In this document: piece after piece, positions 8,411-16,328 of the stretch
How the letters are laid out: each line of letters begins with the position of its first letter
Position numbering within the stretch: the stretch's first letter is position 1
Source: Archangium violaceum Cb vi76
GTDB lineage: Bacteria > Myxococcota > Myxococcia > Myxococcales > Myxococcaceae
DNA: 54,765 nt
Direction of reading: 5' to 3'
Assembly: GCF_000733295.1 (NCBI RefSeq)
Contig: NZ_JPMI01000303.1
Location: 1-54,765 of the forward strand
Translations under genes and position numbers: made by a program
The notes under the pieces: generated by a model
Databases searched by the model: none
The model's input: only the letters and a program-made list of their open reading frames with translations
Told to the model about the DNA's origin: nothing

Positions 8411-11032
8411 ATGAAGCACTTCCTCACGCGTGGGTGGGCGCTGTCCTGGCTGGTGCTGTGGGTGGCCCTTCCCGCGCTCGCGGGGCCCCACCCCGGCCTC
8501 TTCTTCGACGCCTCCCAGGTCGAGGCGTTGCGCCAGAAGGCGCAGACGACCCACCAGGCCATCTACCAGCCCCTGCTCAAGGGCGCGACGAGCTACCTGG
8601 ACAGCACCGTCGCGCCCTCGGGGCTCGTCACCTGGAAGACGACCGGGAAGACGCTGCAACTGGATCGCCGCGAGGTCGGCAACCTGCTGGTGGTGCTCGC
8701 CTTCGTGGGGCAGGTGTCCACCGACAGCCGTCACCTCGAGCTGGCCAGGGCGTGGCTGCTGACGGTCTCCTCGTGGGGAAACCTGGACCTCGACGGCACG
8801 CATGATCTCATCCAGTCGCACCTGCTCGGAGGCGTCGCGGTGGCCTACGATCTGGTGGCCCCGAAGCTCTCCGCCGCCGAGGCCTCCCGCGTCCGCGCGA
8901 CCCTCCAGCAGAACGCCAACGCCCTGATGCAGTCCTCCAAGGGCGGCGAGTGGTGGGCGGACGAGTACCTGCAGAACCACAACTGGGTGAACCATGCCGC
9001 CATCGGGCTCGCGGCGCTCGCCACCCGGGGAGAGCTGCCGGACAGCACCACGCAGCCGTGGCTGGAGCTGGCCACCGGCAACGCGCGCAAGGTGAAGCGG
9101 GTGTTGGATCTGGTCACCGATGGCCTCTGGCACGAGGGCTTCGGCTACGTCACGTACGGGCTGAGCTGGCACCTGCCCTTCGTCAGCGCGCTCCAGCGCG
9201 TCACCGGCACGGACGTGGGAGACCTGGCCCTGGTGAAGGCCATGCCGCGCGCCCTGGCGGCCACCCAGCTCCCGGAGCGGCCCTATCAGTCCCTGCTCCT
9301 CCACGGGAACTTCTACGCCATCAGCAAGGACATGGGGCTGATGCCCCTGCGCTACGCCGCCACGCGCTACCGGGACCCGGTGGCCCAGGCCACGGCGGAC
9401 ACCTGGCTGCGCGGCACCACCTTCAGCAGCTACGCGCCCGAGCTCAACCAGCGCGTCTTCGAGTTCCTCTTCCATGACGCCTCCCTGCGCGCCGCGGACC
9501 CGCGTGCCCTGCCGTTGGACTGGTACGGCGACAACCAGCAGGTGGCCGTGTTCCGCGGCGGCTGGGACAAGGGCTCGCTCCTGTTCGCGCTCAAGAACGG
9601 CCCGTATGGCGGCATGGCCGGGTGGCAGTGGCTGAAGAGCGGCATGGAGCCTCGCGGCACCCTCAACATCAGCCACGACCACGCCGACGACAACGGCTTC
9701 TACCTGTATGGCCAGGGCTCGTGGCTCGCCCCCGAGGCCCCCGGTTACTACATCGGCCACACGGGCTCGCCGGGGCCCGCCGCCAACCAGACCGTCTTCC
9801 ACAACTCGCTGACCATCGACGGCGTGGGCCAGCTCGGCGAGGGCGTGCGCGATCGGAGCGACTCCGCCGCGTCCTACGGTTGGTACCTCGACCGCAAGGG
9901 CGGCATCCCCTTCTTCGGCTCCAGCGAGCACTACGGCTACACCATCGGCGACGGCGCCTCGCTCTACGCCTCCACCTTCGGACTGCGCCGCTGGGACCGG
10001 CATGCCCTCTTCCTCGACCGCAAGTGGGTGGTGCTGCGAGACGTGGTGCAGGCGTCGCGCTCCCACGTGTACCGGTGGTCCTGCCACTTCATGAATGGCG
10101 CGGCCCGCGAGGGCACCTGGCTCCACGGGCGCGGCGAGAATGGCCAGGCCCTCGGCGTCGCGGTGGTGGCCCCCGAGTCCTTCGACGCCACCTTCACCGA
10201 GCAGAAGCCCGTCCACGTCCAGAAGTTCAACGCCACCGGCTCCATCACCCACGCCGAGGTGAAGCCCACCACCGCCTCCGCCAACGCCACCTTCCTCACC
10301 GCCCTGGTGCCCACGCCGGAGTCGGCCTGGGCCTCGCGCCCCGTGGTGAAGGCACTCGACGCGCGGACGCCCGATGCGGGGCTGAAGGTGACCGAGGGCA
10401 CCGCCACCGTCTACGCCCTCTTCAACGACCTGCCCGGACAGAGCCGGAGCGCGGGGGGCTTCCGGCTGGAGGGGCTCGCCGGTGTCGTGCGCTACGAGGG
10501 CACCACGCCCACCCGGGTGCTGCTCGTCCAGGGCACGAGCCTCTCCGATGCCTCGCGCACGCTCATCAGCCAGACGGACGGCATCCGGCTGCTGGAAGCG
10601 GACGGGCTCGCCACCGAGACGCTGCGGCTGTCTGGAAACGGGCAGGGCTCGCCCCGCGTCCACGCGCCCCAGGCCACCCGCGTCCTCTGGAACGGCGTGG
10701 AGGTCCCCTTCCATCGCGACGGCGACGCCATCGTGGTGGGAATGATCGACGCTCCGCTTCCCGCTGACGTCACGCCCGTGGACTCCGCCGATCCCCAGCC
10801 CCCGATCGACCTCGAGCCCTCGACCTCCGACTCCGGTGGGGACGACCCCGAGGAAGGCACTACCTCGGCGATGCCGCCCCTCGAGGCACCGGAGCCCGGG
10901 ACCTCCCGCTTCCGTGTGGGCCCCTCCTGTGCCGTGGGAGGAGAACAACTCGCCTTCACGTGGAGCCTGCTCGCCCTGGGCGGAGTGCTCGCCCATTGCC
11001 GGCGCCGCCGCTCACGCCCGCCCACGCATTGA
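8411..11032 (+). CDS. Secreted heparinase II/III- or alginate-lyase-like polysaccharide lyase
   Basis: 873 aa. A signal peptide ends near Ala24 (LPALA|G). Residues ~30-370 are an alpha-toroid with NHNWVNHAAIG, as in heparinase II/III and alginate lyases; residues ~380-640 are a beta-sandwich domain with HDHADDNGFYLYGQG. The tail is a low-complexity D/E/P/S linker followed by a single Cys, a hydrophobic segment and CRRRRSRPPTH, resembling a MYXO-CTERM-type sorting signal. Expected to cleave uronic-acid polysaccharides by beta-elimination at the cell surface; the actual substrate is unknown. Divergent from the GH15 gene. Confidence 0.85.
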   Translation: MKHFLTRGWALSWLVLWVALPALAGPHPGLFFDASQVEALRQKAQTTHQAIYQPLLKGATSYLDSTVAPSGLVTWKTTGKTLQLDRREVGNLLVVLAFVGQVSTDSRHLELARAWLLTVSSWGNLDLDGTHDLIQSHLLGGVAVAYDLVAPKLSAAEASRVRATLQQNANALMQSSKGGEWWADEYLQNHNWVNHAAIGLAALATRGELPDSTTQPWLELATGNARKVKRVLDLVTDGLWHEGFGYVTYGLSWHLPFVSALQRVTGTDVGDLALVKAMPRALAATQLPERPYQSLLLHGNFYAISKDMGLMPLRYAATRYRDPVAQATADTWLRGTTFSSYAPELNQRVFEFLFHDASLRAADPRALPLDWYGDNQQVAVFRGGWDKGSLLFALKNGPYGGMAGWQWLKSGMEPRGTLNISHDHADDNGFYLYGQGSWLAPEAPGYYIGHTGSPGPAANQTVFHNSLTIDGVGQLGEGVRDRSDSAASYGWYLDRKGGIPFFGSSEHYGYTIGDGASLYASTFGLRRWDRHALFLDRKWVVLRDVVQASRSHVYRWSCHFMNGAAREGTWLHGRGENGQALGVAVVAPESFDATFTEQKPVHVQKFNATGSITHAEVKPTTASANATFLTALVPTPESAWASRPVVKALDARTPDAGLKVTEGTATVYALFNDLPGQSRSAGGFRLEGLAGVVRYEGTTPTRVLLVQGTSLSDASRTLISQTDGIRLLEADGLATETLRLSGNGQGSPRVHAPQATRVLWNGVEVPFHRDGDAIVVGMIDAPLPADVTPVDSADPQPPIDLEPSTSDSGGDDPEEGTTSAMPPLEAPEPGTSRFRVGPSCAVGGEQLAFTWSLLALGGVLAHCRRRRSRPPTH

Positions 11033-11269
11033 GCTGCCCTTGGGCCTGGAGGGGTGGCATCGCTCTTGAGCGCAATGATTTGCGGCTGCCCGCATGCTGG
11101 GCGGCTCTATTCCTTGTGCCTGCCTGGCCCAATTCAACAGCATCTGACTGAATTGCAGTTGCAGCGAGCCCCCATAGGGCGTGACCACGGTGAGGGATTG
11201 GCCGCGTCCAGCCATCCCTCCTGGCCGAGCCGGTTGACCAGCTCCGGCGTGAAGCCGCCCGTGGCTCCG

Positions 11270-12874
11270 TCAGCGCACCTCGAATTCGTAGATGCGCGTC
11301 GCGGGATCGCCGTTCTGGGACGGGGTGGTCACGTTGAACTTGATGTATCGCGCCGAGGTGGCGCTGATCGAGTGGGTCGAGGAGCTGGCGGTGTTGTTGG
11401 TCACCGTCACCGGGGTGCTCCAGGCCGTGCCGTTGCTGGAGGTCTGGATGGTGAAGGCCCTGGTGTTCCAGGTGCTCGACTCACCACCCGCGCCGGCATG
11501 CTTGACCACGAAGCTGCTGACCGTCTGCACCGAGCCGAGATCAACCTGCAGCCAGGACGGAGAGGCCAACGAACAGAACTTGTCGGTGGTGCCGCCGGAG
11601 ACGCTGCCGTTGACCGCCTTGGCCGGCGTCTCGCTGCTGTTGCAGGCGGTGGAGCCGGTCGCCGGTTTGTTGAGCGCCAGGTTGGCGTAGCCGGCACCGA
11701 CCGAGACGGTCTGGGTCTTGGTATGGCTGGCGCCGCCGTTGTCGGTCACGGTCAGGCTGACGTTGTAGTTGCCGGCACTGGCGTAGACACGGCTGGGATT
11801 CGTCACGGTCGAGCCGCTGCCGTCGCCGAAATTCCAGCTGCGCGAGGTGATGCTGCCGTCGCTGTCGCTAGAGGCATCGCTGAAGGTCGCGGTCAATCCG
11901 CTCACGGTGACACCGAAATTGGCCACTGGCGGGGTGTTGCCGCTGACAGCGGTGTTGATCGCCGCCGCGTACTGCGCGGCCGTGCCCTGAGACCCGCACG
12001 CCTGGATATCGTCATACAGCCACATGAAGCCGCCAGAGATGCCGGCGGAAGCCTTCCAGTTGCTCATCTTGCTCTGCACCGTGGCCGGACTGTCGCCACT
12101 GCCACAGCCGGAGCCGTGACGCGACCACAGGCCCGGGTCGACGGTCATACCCATCGCGGTGTTCCAGCTCGCCGGGTTGTTGCCAGCGCCTCCGTCGTAC
12201 ACCTGCAGGTAGATGGTATCGACCGCGCTGCCGAGGTTGTCCTTGAGGCTCCTCCAGAAGCTCTGATTGGTGTAGGGCGCGAAGGTGATCTTGTAGCCCA
12301 GGCCGATCAGCATCTGCCCGAACTGGGTGGTCGGGGCGAGATTGTAGGCGCTCTCGTCATCGAAGTTGACCGCGGTGGCGCCCGTGACGGTCTTCAACAC
12401 CTGGAAATTGCGGTACAGGATGCTGTTGCTGCCGGTGCCGCAAACGAGGGTGCTGCCACAACCAGCGGCGGTGCCGTTGACCAGCTTGATCATGCGCTCG
12501 AAATCGGGAACGCCCCAGGCGCCGATCGATACTTCGATGCGATTGACCGAGGTCGGCGCTGTCTTGAGCGTGGCCAGCCGCGTCGGCCAGGCCGGATCGC
12601 CAATGTAGGCGCCGTTCTTGACCACCGGGATGTCGTTGTAGACGAGGTCGCCGTTGTCCTCGATGTGGAAGCTCCACAACATCACGGTGGTGAAGCCCGA
12701 GTTGCGCAGGTCGTCCATCACCGCGGTGCCGCCGGAATAGAACGGGCCGCCGCCGTAGATAGCCGAATCGGCATGGGCGGCCGGCGTGGCCGCGGCAAGG
12801 GCAAGGGCGGTGAGCCCCGGCCAGGCCCGGCGGGCGGAACGAAGGCAGGACAAGAGGTTCTTCGACTTCGGCAT
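11270..12874 (-). CDS. Secreted GH18-like protein with PKD and F5/8-type C domains
   Basis: 534 aa from ATG 12874, chosen because AGGGGA lies 8 nt upstream and a signal peptide follows (MPKSKNLL to PAAHA|DS). Residues ~36-315 form an unassigned domain (IYGGGPFYSG, NRIEVSIGAWG, AVNFDDESAYNL, GFMWLYDD) that looks like a TIM-barrel glycosidase; I cannot name the family. Residues ~318-398 are a PKD domain (NFGDGSGSTVTNPSRVYASAG) and ~400-534 an F5/8-type C/CBM32 domain (ALNKPATGS to IYEFEVR). Codon use is less GC-extreme than its neighbours, suggesting acquisition. Probably an exported glycan-active enzyme. Confidence 0.8.
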   Translation of the reverse strand: MPKSKNLLSCLRSARRAWPGLTALALAAATPAAHADSAIYGGGPFYSGGTAVMDDLRNSGFTTVMLWSFHIEDNGDLVYNDIPVVKNGAYIGDPAWPTRLATLKTAPTSVNRIEVSIGAWGVPDFERMIKLVNGTAAGCGSTLVCGTGSNSILYRNFQVLKTVTGATAVNFDDESAYNLAPTTQFGQMLIGLGYKITFAPYTNQSFWRSLKDNLGSAVDTIYLQVYDGGAGNNPASWNTAMGMTVDPGLWSRHGSGCGSGDSPATVQSKMSNWKASAGISGGFMWLYDDIQACGSQGTAAQYAAAINTAVSGNTPPVANFGVTVSGLTATFSDASSDSDGSITSRSWNFGDGSGSTVTNPSRVYASAGNYNVSLTVTDNGGASHTKTQTVSVGAGYANLALNKPATGSTACNSSETPAKAVNGSVSGGTTDKFCSLASPSWLQVDLGSVQTVSSFVVKHAGAGGESSTWNTRAFTIQTSSNGTAWSTPVTVTNNTASSSTHSISATSARYIKFNVTTPSQNGDPATRIYEFEVR

Positions 12875-13306
12875 GGTGAAATCCCCTGCGATGAGCGTCA
12901 TGGACGCGGTGGTGGCCTCGATGCGCAGTTTCGGCGACGGGCGCACATTGCGAGCGCCAAAACCGGGGTGTCAACATGCAAATCGCTCTAAACAGGTAAA
13001 TCGCGGACTTGAGCGTATGGGGGGGAAGGACGATGGCTGGAGTTCTCGTGATTCGACGACGCCTCGGCCCGCATCTACACCCGGCAGACCCAGCCCCCCT
13101 GGTGACTCCACTCACCAGTGGTGACTCGACTCCACCCTCCGCCTGGTGAGCCCCGTCACCAGTCTGGGCCCCGAGGCGCGCTCCCCTTGGCCCAACCCCT
13201 TGAGAAGACAGCGTCTTCGCCAGGAGCCAAGGCCTGGCACGCGCGCTGCAAAACGCTTCTCCATCTCGGCTTCCTCTTCTCAATCCTCTTTCTTCCGGAG
13301 CACGTC
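12875..13306. other. Intergenic region, 432 bp, with two operator-like palindromes
   Basis: Divergent gap between the minus-strand PKD protein and the plus-strand repeat protein. Apart from the twin palindromes listed separately I see no gene in it. Confidence 0.6.
13099..13162. promoter_or_regulatory. Twin palindromes CTGGTGA-N6-TCACCAG
   Basis: Two perfect 7-bp inverted repeats with identical arms, at 13099-13118 and 13143-13162, each with a 6-bp spacer (CTCCAC, GCCCCG). Centres are 44 bp apart, about four helical turns, as for two dimers on one DNA face. They lie roughly 150-200 bp upstream of ATG 13307, so they probably control that gene. Confidence 0.65.
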
Positions 13307-14647
13307 ATGGGCATCAAACTCGGTGGTGCGAGCAACCTCTTCAAGAGCGGCGGCAACAAGGTTCCGGATTTCAAGCCCAGCGCGCCCAAGCCCAGCGCGC
13401 CCAAGCCGGACGTGAAGCCCCAGTTCACGCCGCGCCCCGACATCAACGGCAACAAGCCGGGCCTGAACGCTCCGGGCTTCAACCGGGACAGCTTCGAGCC
13501 CAGCAGGCTGAACAACTCCAAGCTCAACGGGCTGGGCAATGTGTTGGGTGGCGTGGGTGATGCCTTCGGTGGGGCCGCGGGGCTGGCTGGGGCCGGACTC
13601 GACGCCGCCTCCACGCTCGGCATGATGGCGCCGCAGCTGATGGCGCCCGCGATGGACCCCTACGCCGCCGCGGGCCTGGGCCAGGGCTTCGGTGGTGCGC
13701 CGATGATTGACCCCTACGCCGCCGCGGGTGGCCTGCCGCCGGAGCTGGCCGGTGCACCGATGATGGACCCCTACTCGGCCGGTGGCCTGCCCCCTGGCTT
13801 TGGCGGGGACCTCGCCCCCACCATGGCCCCCCGCCTCCCCTCGGTCGCCAGCAAGAATCCCCCGAGCAGGCCCGCCGCGCCGGCCGCGCCGCTCGCGGCG
13901 GACGGGACGCCCATTCCCCAGGCCACGGACAAGCGGCCGAAGGGAGACACCCGCTCGGCGGCGGACATCGTCAACGACTCTCCCGCGCTGGCCAAACTCG
14001 GTCGTCAGAAGGACATCAAGTTCGATCAGTTGTGCAAGCAGACCGGCGTGGATCCCAAGCTCGACCTGAAGGATTCCCGTCAGAACCCCGATGCCGTCTA
14101 CCGGCTGGCGAAGGTGCTGGAGTACATCGACAGCTCCAAGATTTCCGACGGTGGTGAGCGGACGGGCAAGGTCCAGGGTGGAAAGGGAGACGGCAACATC
14201 GAGGGCATCACCAAGGACGGAGACGCCCGGCACGGCACCGAGGCCGGAATGGTCAAGGACTTCGCCGAGAAGGGTTACTCCTCCCTGGGCAAGGATCACC
14301 GGCTGCCGACCACGAACGACACCCACGTCAAGAAGGACGGGAGCAACAAGGACAACTTCCAGTGGTTCGCCGGCGAGGCGGGCAAGCACTTGTGGTTCAT
14401 TCCGGGCGTCAGCAATGTCCTGACTGGGATTGGCAACTCCGAGGGTGGCGTCAAGGGCGTCATCGAGGGGGGCCTGGGTGGAGTGGTCAAGACCTGGAAG
14501 GGAGCCGCCGAGGGAGTGATCGGGGCGCTGGGGACTGGCAAGGTCAACCCCGCCTCCGCGCTGCTGGGTGCATACACGGGCGCGCTGGGTGAGACCGAGG
14601 CCGCTCCCCAGCAGGTGAAGGACCTCCTCAAGATGCTGCCCATCTGA
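13307..14647 (+). CDS. Unrecognised protein with Lys/Pro-rich N-terminus and DPYAAAG repeats
   Basis: 446 aa, no signal peptide. Not recognised. Visible parts: residues ~20-65, rich in K/P with two PSAPKP units and PQFTPRPDINGNKPG; ~85-115, a Gly/Ala/Met-rich stretch; ~118-175, three imperfect repeats built on DPYAAAG and GGAPM; ~175-215, a Pro/Ala linker; ~225-370, a charged globular part with HGTEAGMVKDFAEKGY; and a Gly-rich C-terminus (GIGNSEGGVKGVIEGGLGG) that could insert in membranes. ATG 13307 has CCGGAG 6 nt upstream. Pieces of related genes lie just downstream. Could be an exported effector or structural protein; this is speculation. Confidence 0.75.
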   Translation: MGIKLGGASNLFKSGGNKVPDFKPSAPKPSAPKPDVKPQFTPRPDINGNKPGLNAPGFNRDSFEPSRLNNSKLNGLGNVLGGVGDAFGGAAGLAGAGLDAASTLGMMAPQLMAPAMDPYAAAGLGQGFGGAPMIDPYAAAGGLPPELAGAPMMDPYSAGGLPPGFGGDLAPTMAPRLPSVASKNPPSRPAAPAAPLAADGTPIPQATDKRPKGDTRSAADIVNDSPALAKLGRQKDIKFDQLCKQTGVDPKLDLKDSRQNPDAVYRLAKVLEYIDSSKISDGGERTGKVQGGKGDGNIEGITKDGDARHGTEAGMVKDFAEKGYSSLGKDHRLPTTNDTHVKKDGSNKDNFQWFAGEAGKHLWFIPGVSNVLTGIGNSEGGVKGVIEGGLGGVVKTWKGAAEGVIGALGTGKVNPASALLGAYTGALGETEAAPQQVKDLLKMLPI

Positions 14648-14651
14648 TTCG

Positions 14652-14679
14652 AGAGGGTCCTCCTCACGGGGGACCCTCT
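14652..14679 (+). terminator. Terminator after the DPYAAAG-repeat gene
   Basis: AGAGGGTCC (14652-14660) and GGACCCTCT (14671-14679) form a perfect 9-bp stem with a 10-nt loop, followed by TGTCG. It sits 5 nt after the stop codon. Confidence 0.7.
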
Positions 14680-15239
14680 TGTCGCTCACTGCCGTGAAGT
14701 CCGAAGCGAGCGATTGCCAACTTCGGACTGGTTGCCCCTCGTCGAACGTAAGTGCTCCACGACGAAGGCTTTCGCGAGCAGTCGGTGAGTGGCGGCACCT
14801 CAGTCAAGAACCGCCTCGCCGAAGAATTCACGACGCATCAGCCGCTGTGCGAGCCTCCGGATCCTGAGCAGAAACGACGTGCGTCGAAGGTGGTGAGTTC
14901 GTTCCGCCGCATCGCCGAACTGGACGCGAACGCATCCCGGAATCCAGTCAACTCAAAGCCTTGCAGAGCAGCACACTGCCCACGCCCTTGAGGACGAGGT
15001 CGAACGGTGCAGCGGCATCGCTCGCGGCTTCTGTCGCCCCTCAGCTCATGCAACCTGTCGACAGGGGAGGAGTCGCGGGTCAGCGCTGTCACATGCGCGC
15101 CGAGAGCAGCGCCAAGCTGGATCTCGAAGGGCCCAACGCCTCCCTTCGCGGCCGTCACGAGCAAACGCGGCCCTACCGCCAATGGCTTCTTGGACAAGCA
15201 CACAGCAGCCGTCAGGCCAGCGACCGGGAGGATTGCCGC
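14680..15239. other. Non-coding stretch with possible paralogue debris
   Basis: No convincing gene. A plus-strand open frame around 15020-15070 encodes ASVAPQLMQPVDRGG, resembling MMAPQLMAPAMDP of the upstream repeat protein, so part of this stretch may be the remains of another copy. Composition is lower in GC than the flanks. Confidence 0.4.
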
Positions 15240-15240
15240 C

Positions 15241-15506
15241 ATGTCGAAGCTGACACTGCCGAGGCAGGTGACCGGATTCTGGATTTCCAGCCCAGCACTC
15301 CCAAGCCGGACGCCAAGCCCCAATTCACGCCGCGTCCCGACATCAACGGCAACAAGCTGGGCCTGCAGAACGGCCCCAAGCCGATGACTCTCGACAACAT
15401 GCGGCCGGGCCTGGACCGTCCGGACTTCAACCCGGACAGATTCAAGCCTAGCGGACTGGGCCCCAAGAGTTGCGCGGCAGGAGCCTGGGCCTGCTGGCTG
15501 TCTTGA
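15241..15506 (+). pseudogene. Truncated, frameshifted copy of the DPYAAAG-repeat protein
   Basis: ATG 15241 opens MSKLTLPRQ in one frame, then the frame changes and continues DFQPSTPKPDAKPQFTPRPD and INGNKLGL, nearly identical to residues ~20-50 of the intact gene at 13307 (DFKPSAPKP..., PQFTPRPDINGNK). After a weakly related FNPDRFKPSGLG block it hits a stop at 15506, so more than 80% of the protein is absent. A decayed tandem paralogue. Confidence 0.75.
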
Positions 15507-15589
15507 GCGCCTCAACACACGCTGCCTGGGGCGACCCTCGCGCCGGGGCCAGGCTCGCACCCGCCAATACTGCTGACGCGGCTGACCAT

Positions 15590-15624
15590 GATACCAAGTA
15601 TCCGTCCCTGATTCGATGTAGTAT
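15590..15624 (+). promoter_or_regulatory. Candidate promoter/operator upstream of the metzincin-caspase unit
   Basis: GATAC-CAA-GTATC (15590-15602) is a perfect inverted repeat and TAGTAT (15619-15624) is a plausible -10 element about 27 nt before ATG 15651. No clear -35 is seen. The palindrome could be an operator. Weak evidence. Confidence 0.3.
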
Positions 15625-15650
15625 CGTCCTGGAATCGTCGGAGAACCGTC

Positions 15651-16328
15651 ATGAGTTTCCCACCTCGCCGCTTCACCTCACCGCCGCCCGAGTTGCTCAA
15701 GACAAATGCGACTGCCCGTGGAGTGGTTCTCCGAGACCTTGTGTGGCACAAGGCTCCGATGATCCTGCGGGTTCAATTCATGGGAGGGACCGTGGATCAG
15801 CAGAACAAGGTCCTTGAGTTTGCAAAGCCCTGGTCCACCGCCGCAAAGCTGGAATTCGAGAGAAGCACTGCATTCGATGCGGAGATTCGCGTGAGCTTCA
15901 ATCAGCAACTCGGCAACTGGTCCTACATTGGCACGGACAGTATCCATCGCAATCTCGGCTACCACAAAGCTTCGATGAATCTAGCGGATGTCGATTCCGC
16001 AACAGTGCTGCACGAGTTCGGTCATGCGTTGGGCCTGGGGCATGAGCATCAGCACCCCGATGCACAAGTGACGCTGGATGAGCAGCGAATCATCAGCGAC
16101 ATGACGAGTCACCCTTACAACTGGTCTCTCGAACAGGTGGAACGCAACATTCTCAAACGGTTCACGCGCGCCGTCGTCGATACCATCCCGTATGATTCTC
16201 TCTCCATCATGGCCTACCCATTTCCAGCAGCATGGCTGATGGCGGGCAGCCCGATACCCAGGAACACAAGCCTGTCGAGTGGCGACACCAAACTCGTGCA
16301 AGATCTCTACGGCAAACGAGCACCATGA
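15651..16328 (+). CDS. Cytosolic metzincin-type zinc metalloprotease
   Basis: 225 aa. The extended zinc motif HEFGHALGLGH at 121-131 supplies His121, Glu122, His125 and His131; the Met-turn SIMAY has Met187, as in astacin/matrixin-like metzincins. There is no signal peptide or propeptide, unusual since most metzincins are exported, so it should act inside the cell. GGAG lies 7 nt before ATG 15651. Its stop overlaps the next start (ATGA at 16325-16328), so it is co-translated with the caspase-SLOG-TIR protein. Possible role: effector or activator protease of that system. Lower GC and rarer codons than the flanks suggest transfer. Confidence 0.85.
   Translation: MSFPPRRFTSPPPELLKTNATARGVVLRDLVWHKAPMILRVQFMGGTVDQQNKVLEFAKPWSTAAKLEFERSTAFDAEIRVSFNQQLGNWSYIGTDSIHRNLGYHKASMNLADVDSATVLHEFGHALGLGHEHQHPDAQVTLDEQRIISDMTSHPYNWSLEQVERNILKRFTRAVVDTIPYDSLSIMAYPFPAAWLMAGSPIPRNTSLSSGDTKLVQDLYGKRAP

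Noticed and set aside
6149-10996. 1615-codon open frame on the minus strand
   Set aside because: Only the part up to 8098 is a gene (GH15). The rest is antisense to the heparinase-like gene and reads as His/Gly/Arg-rich mirror sequence typical of high-GC shadow frames.
11012-11215. Short minus-strand frame (VVTPYGGSLQLQFSQ) between the lyase and PKD protein
   Set aside because: Too short, no family recognised, partly overlaps the lyase C-terminus; at best a remnant.
15470-15817. Small frame with a signal-peptide-like start (RSLGLLAVLSASTHAAWG)
   Set aside because: No standard start, different frame from the metzincin and overlapping its coding region; probably a remnant or chance.
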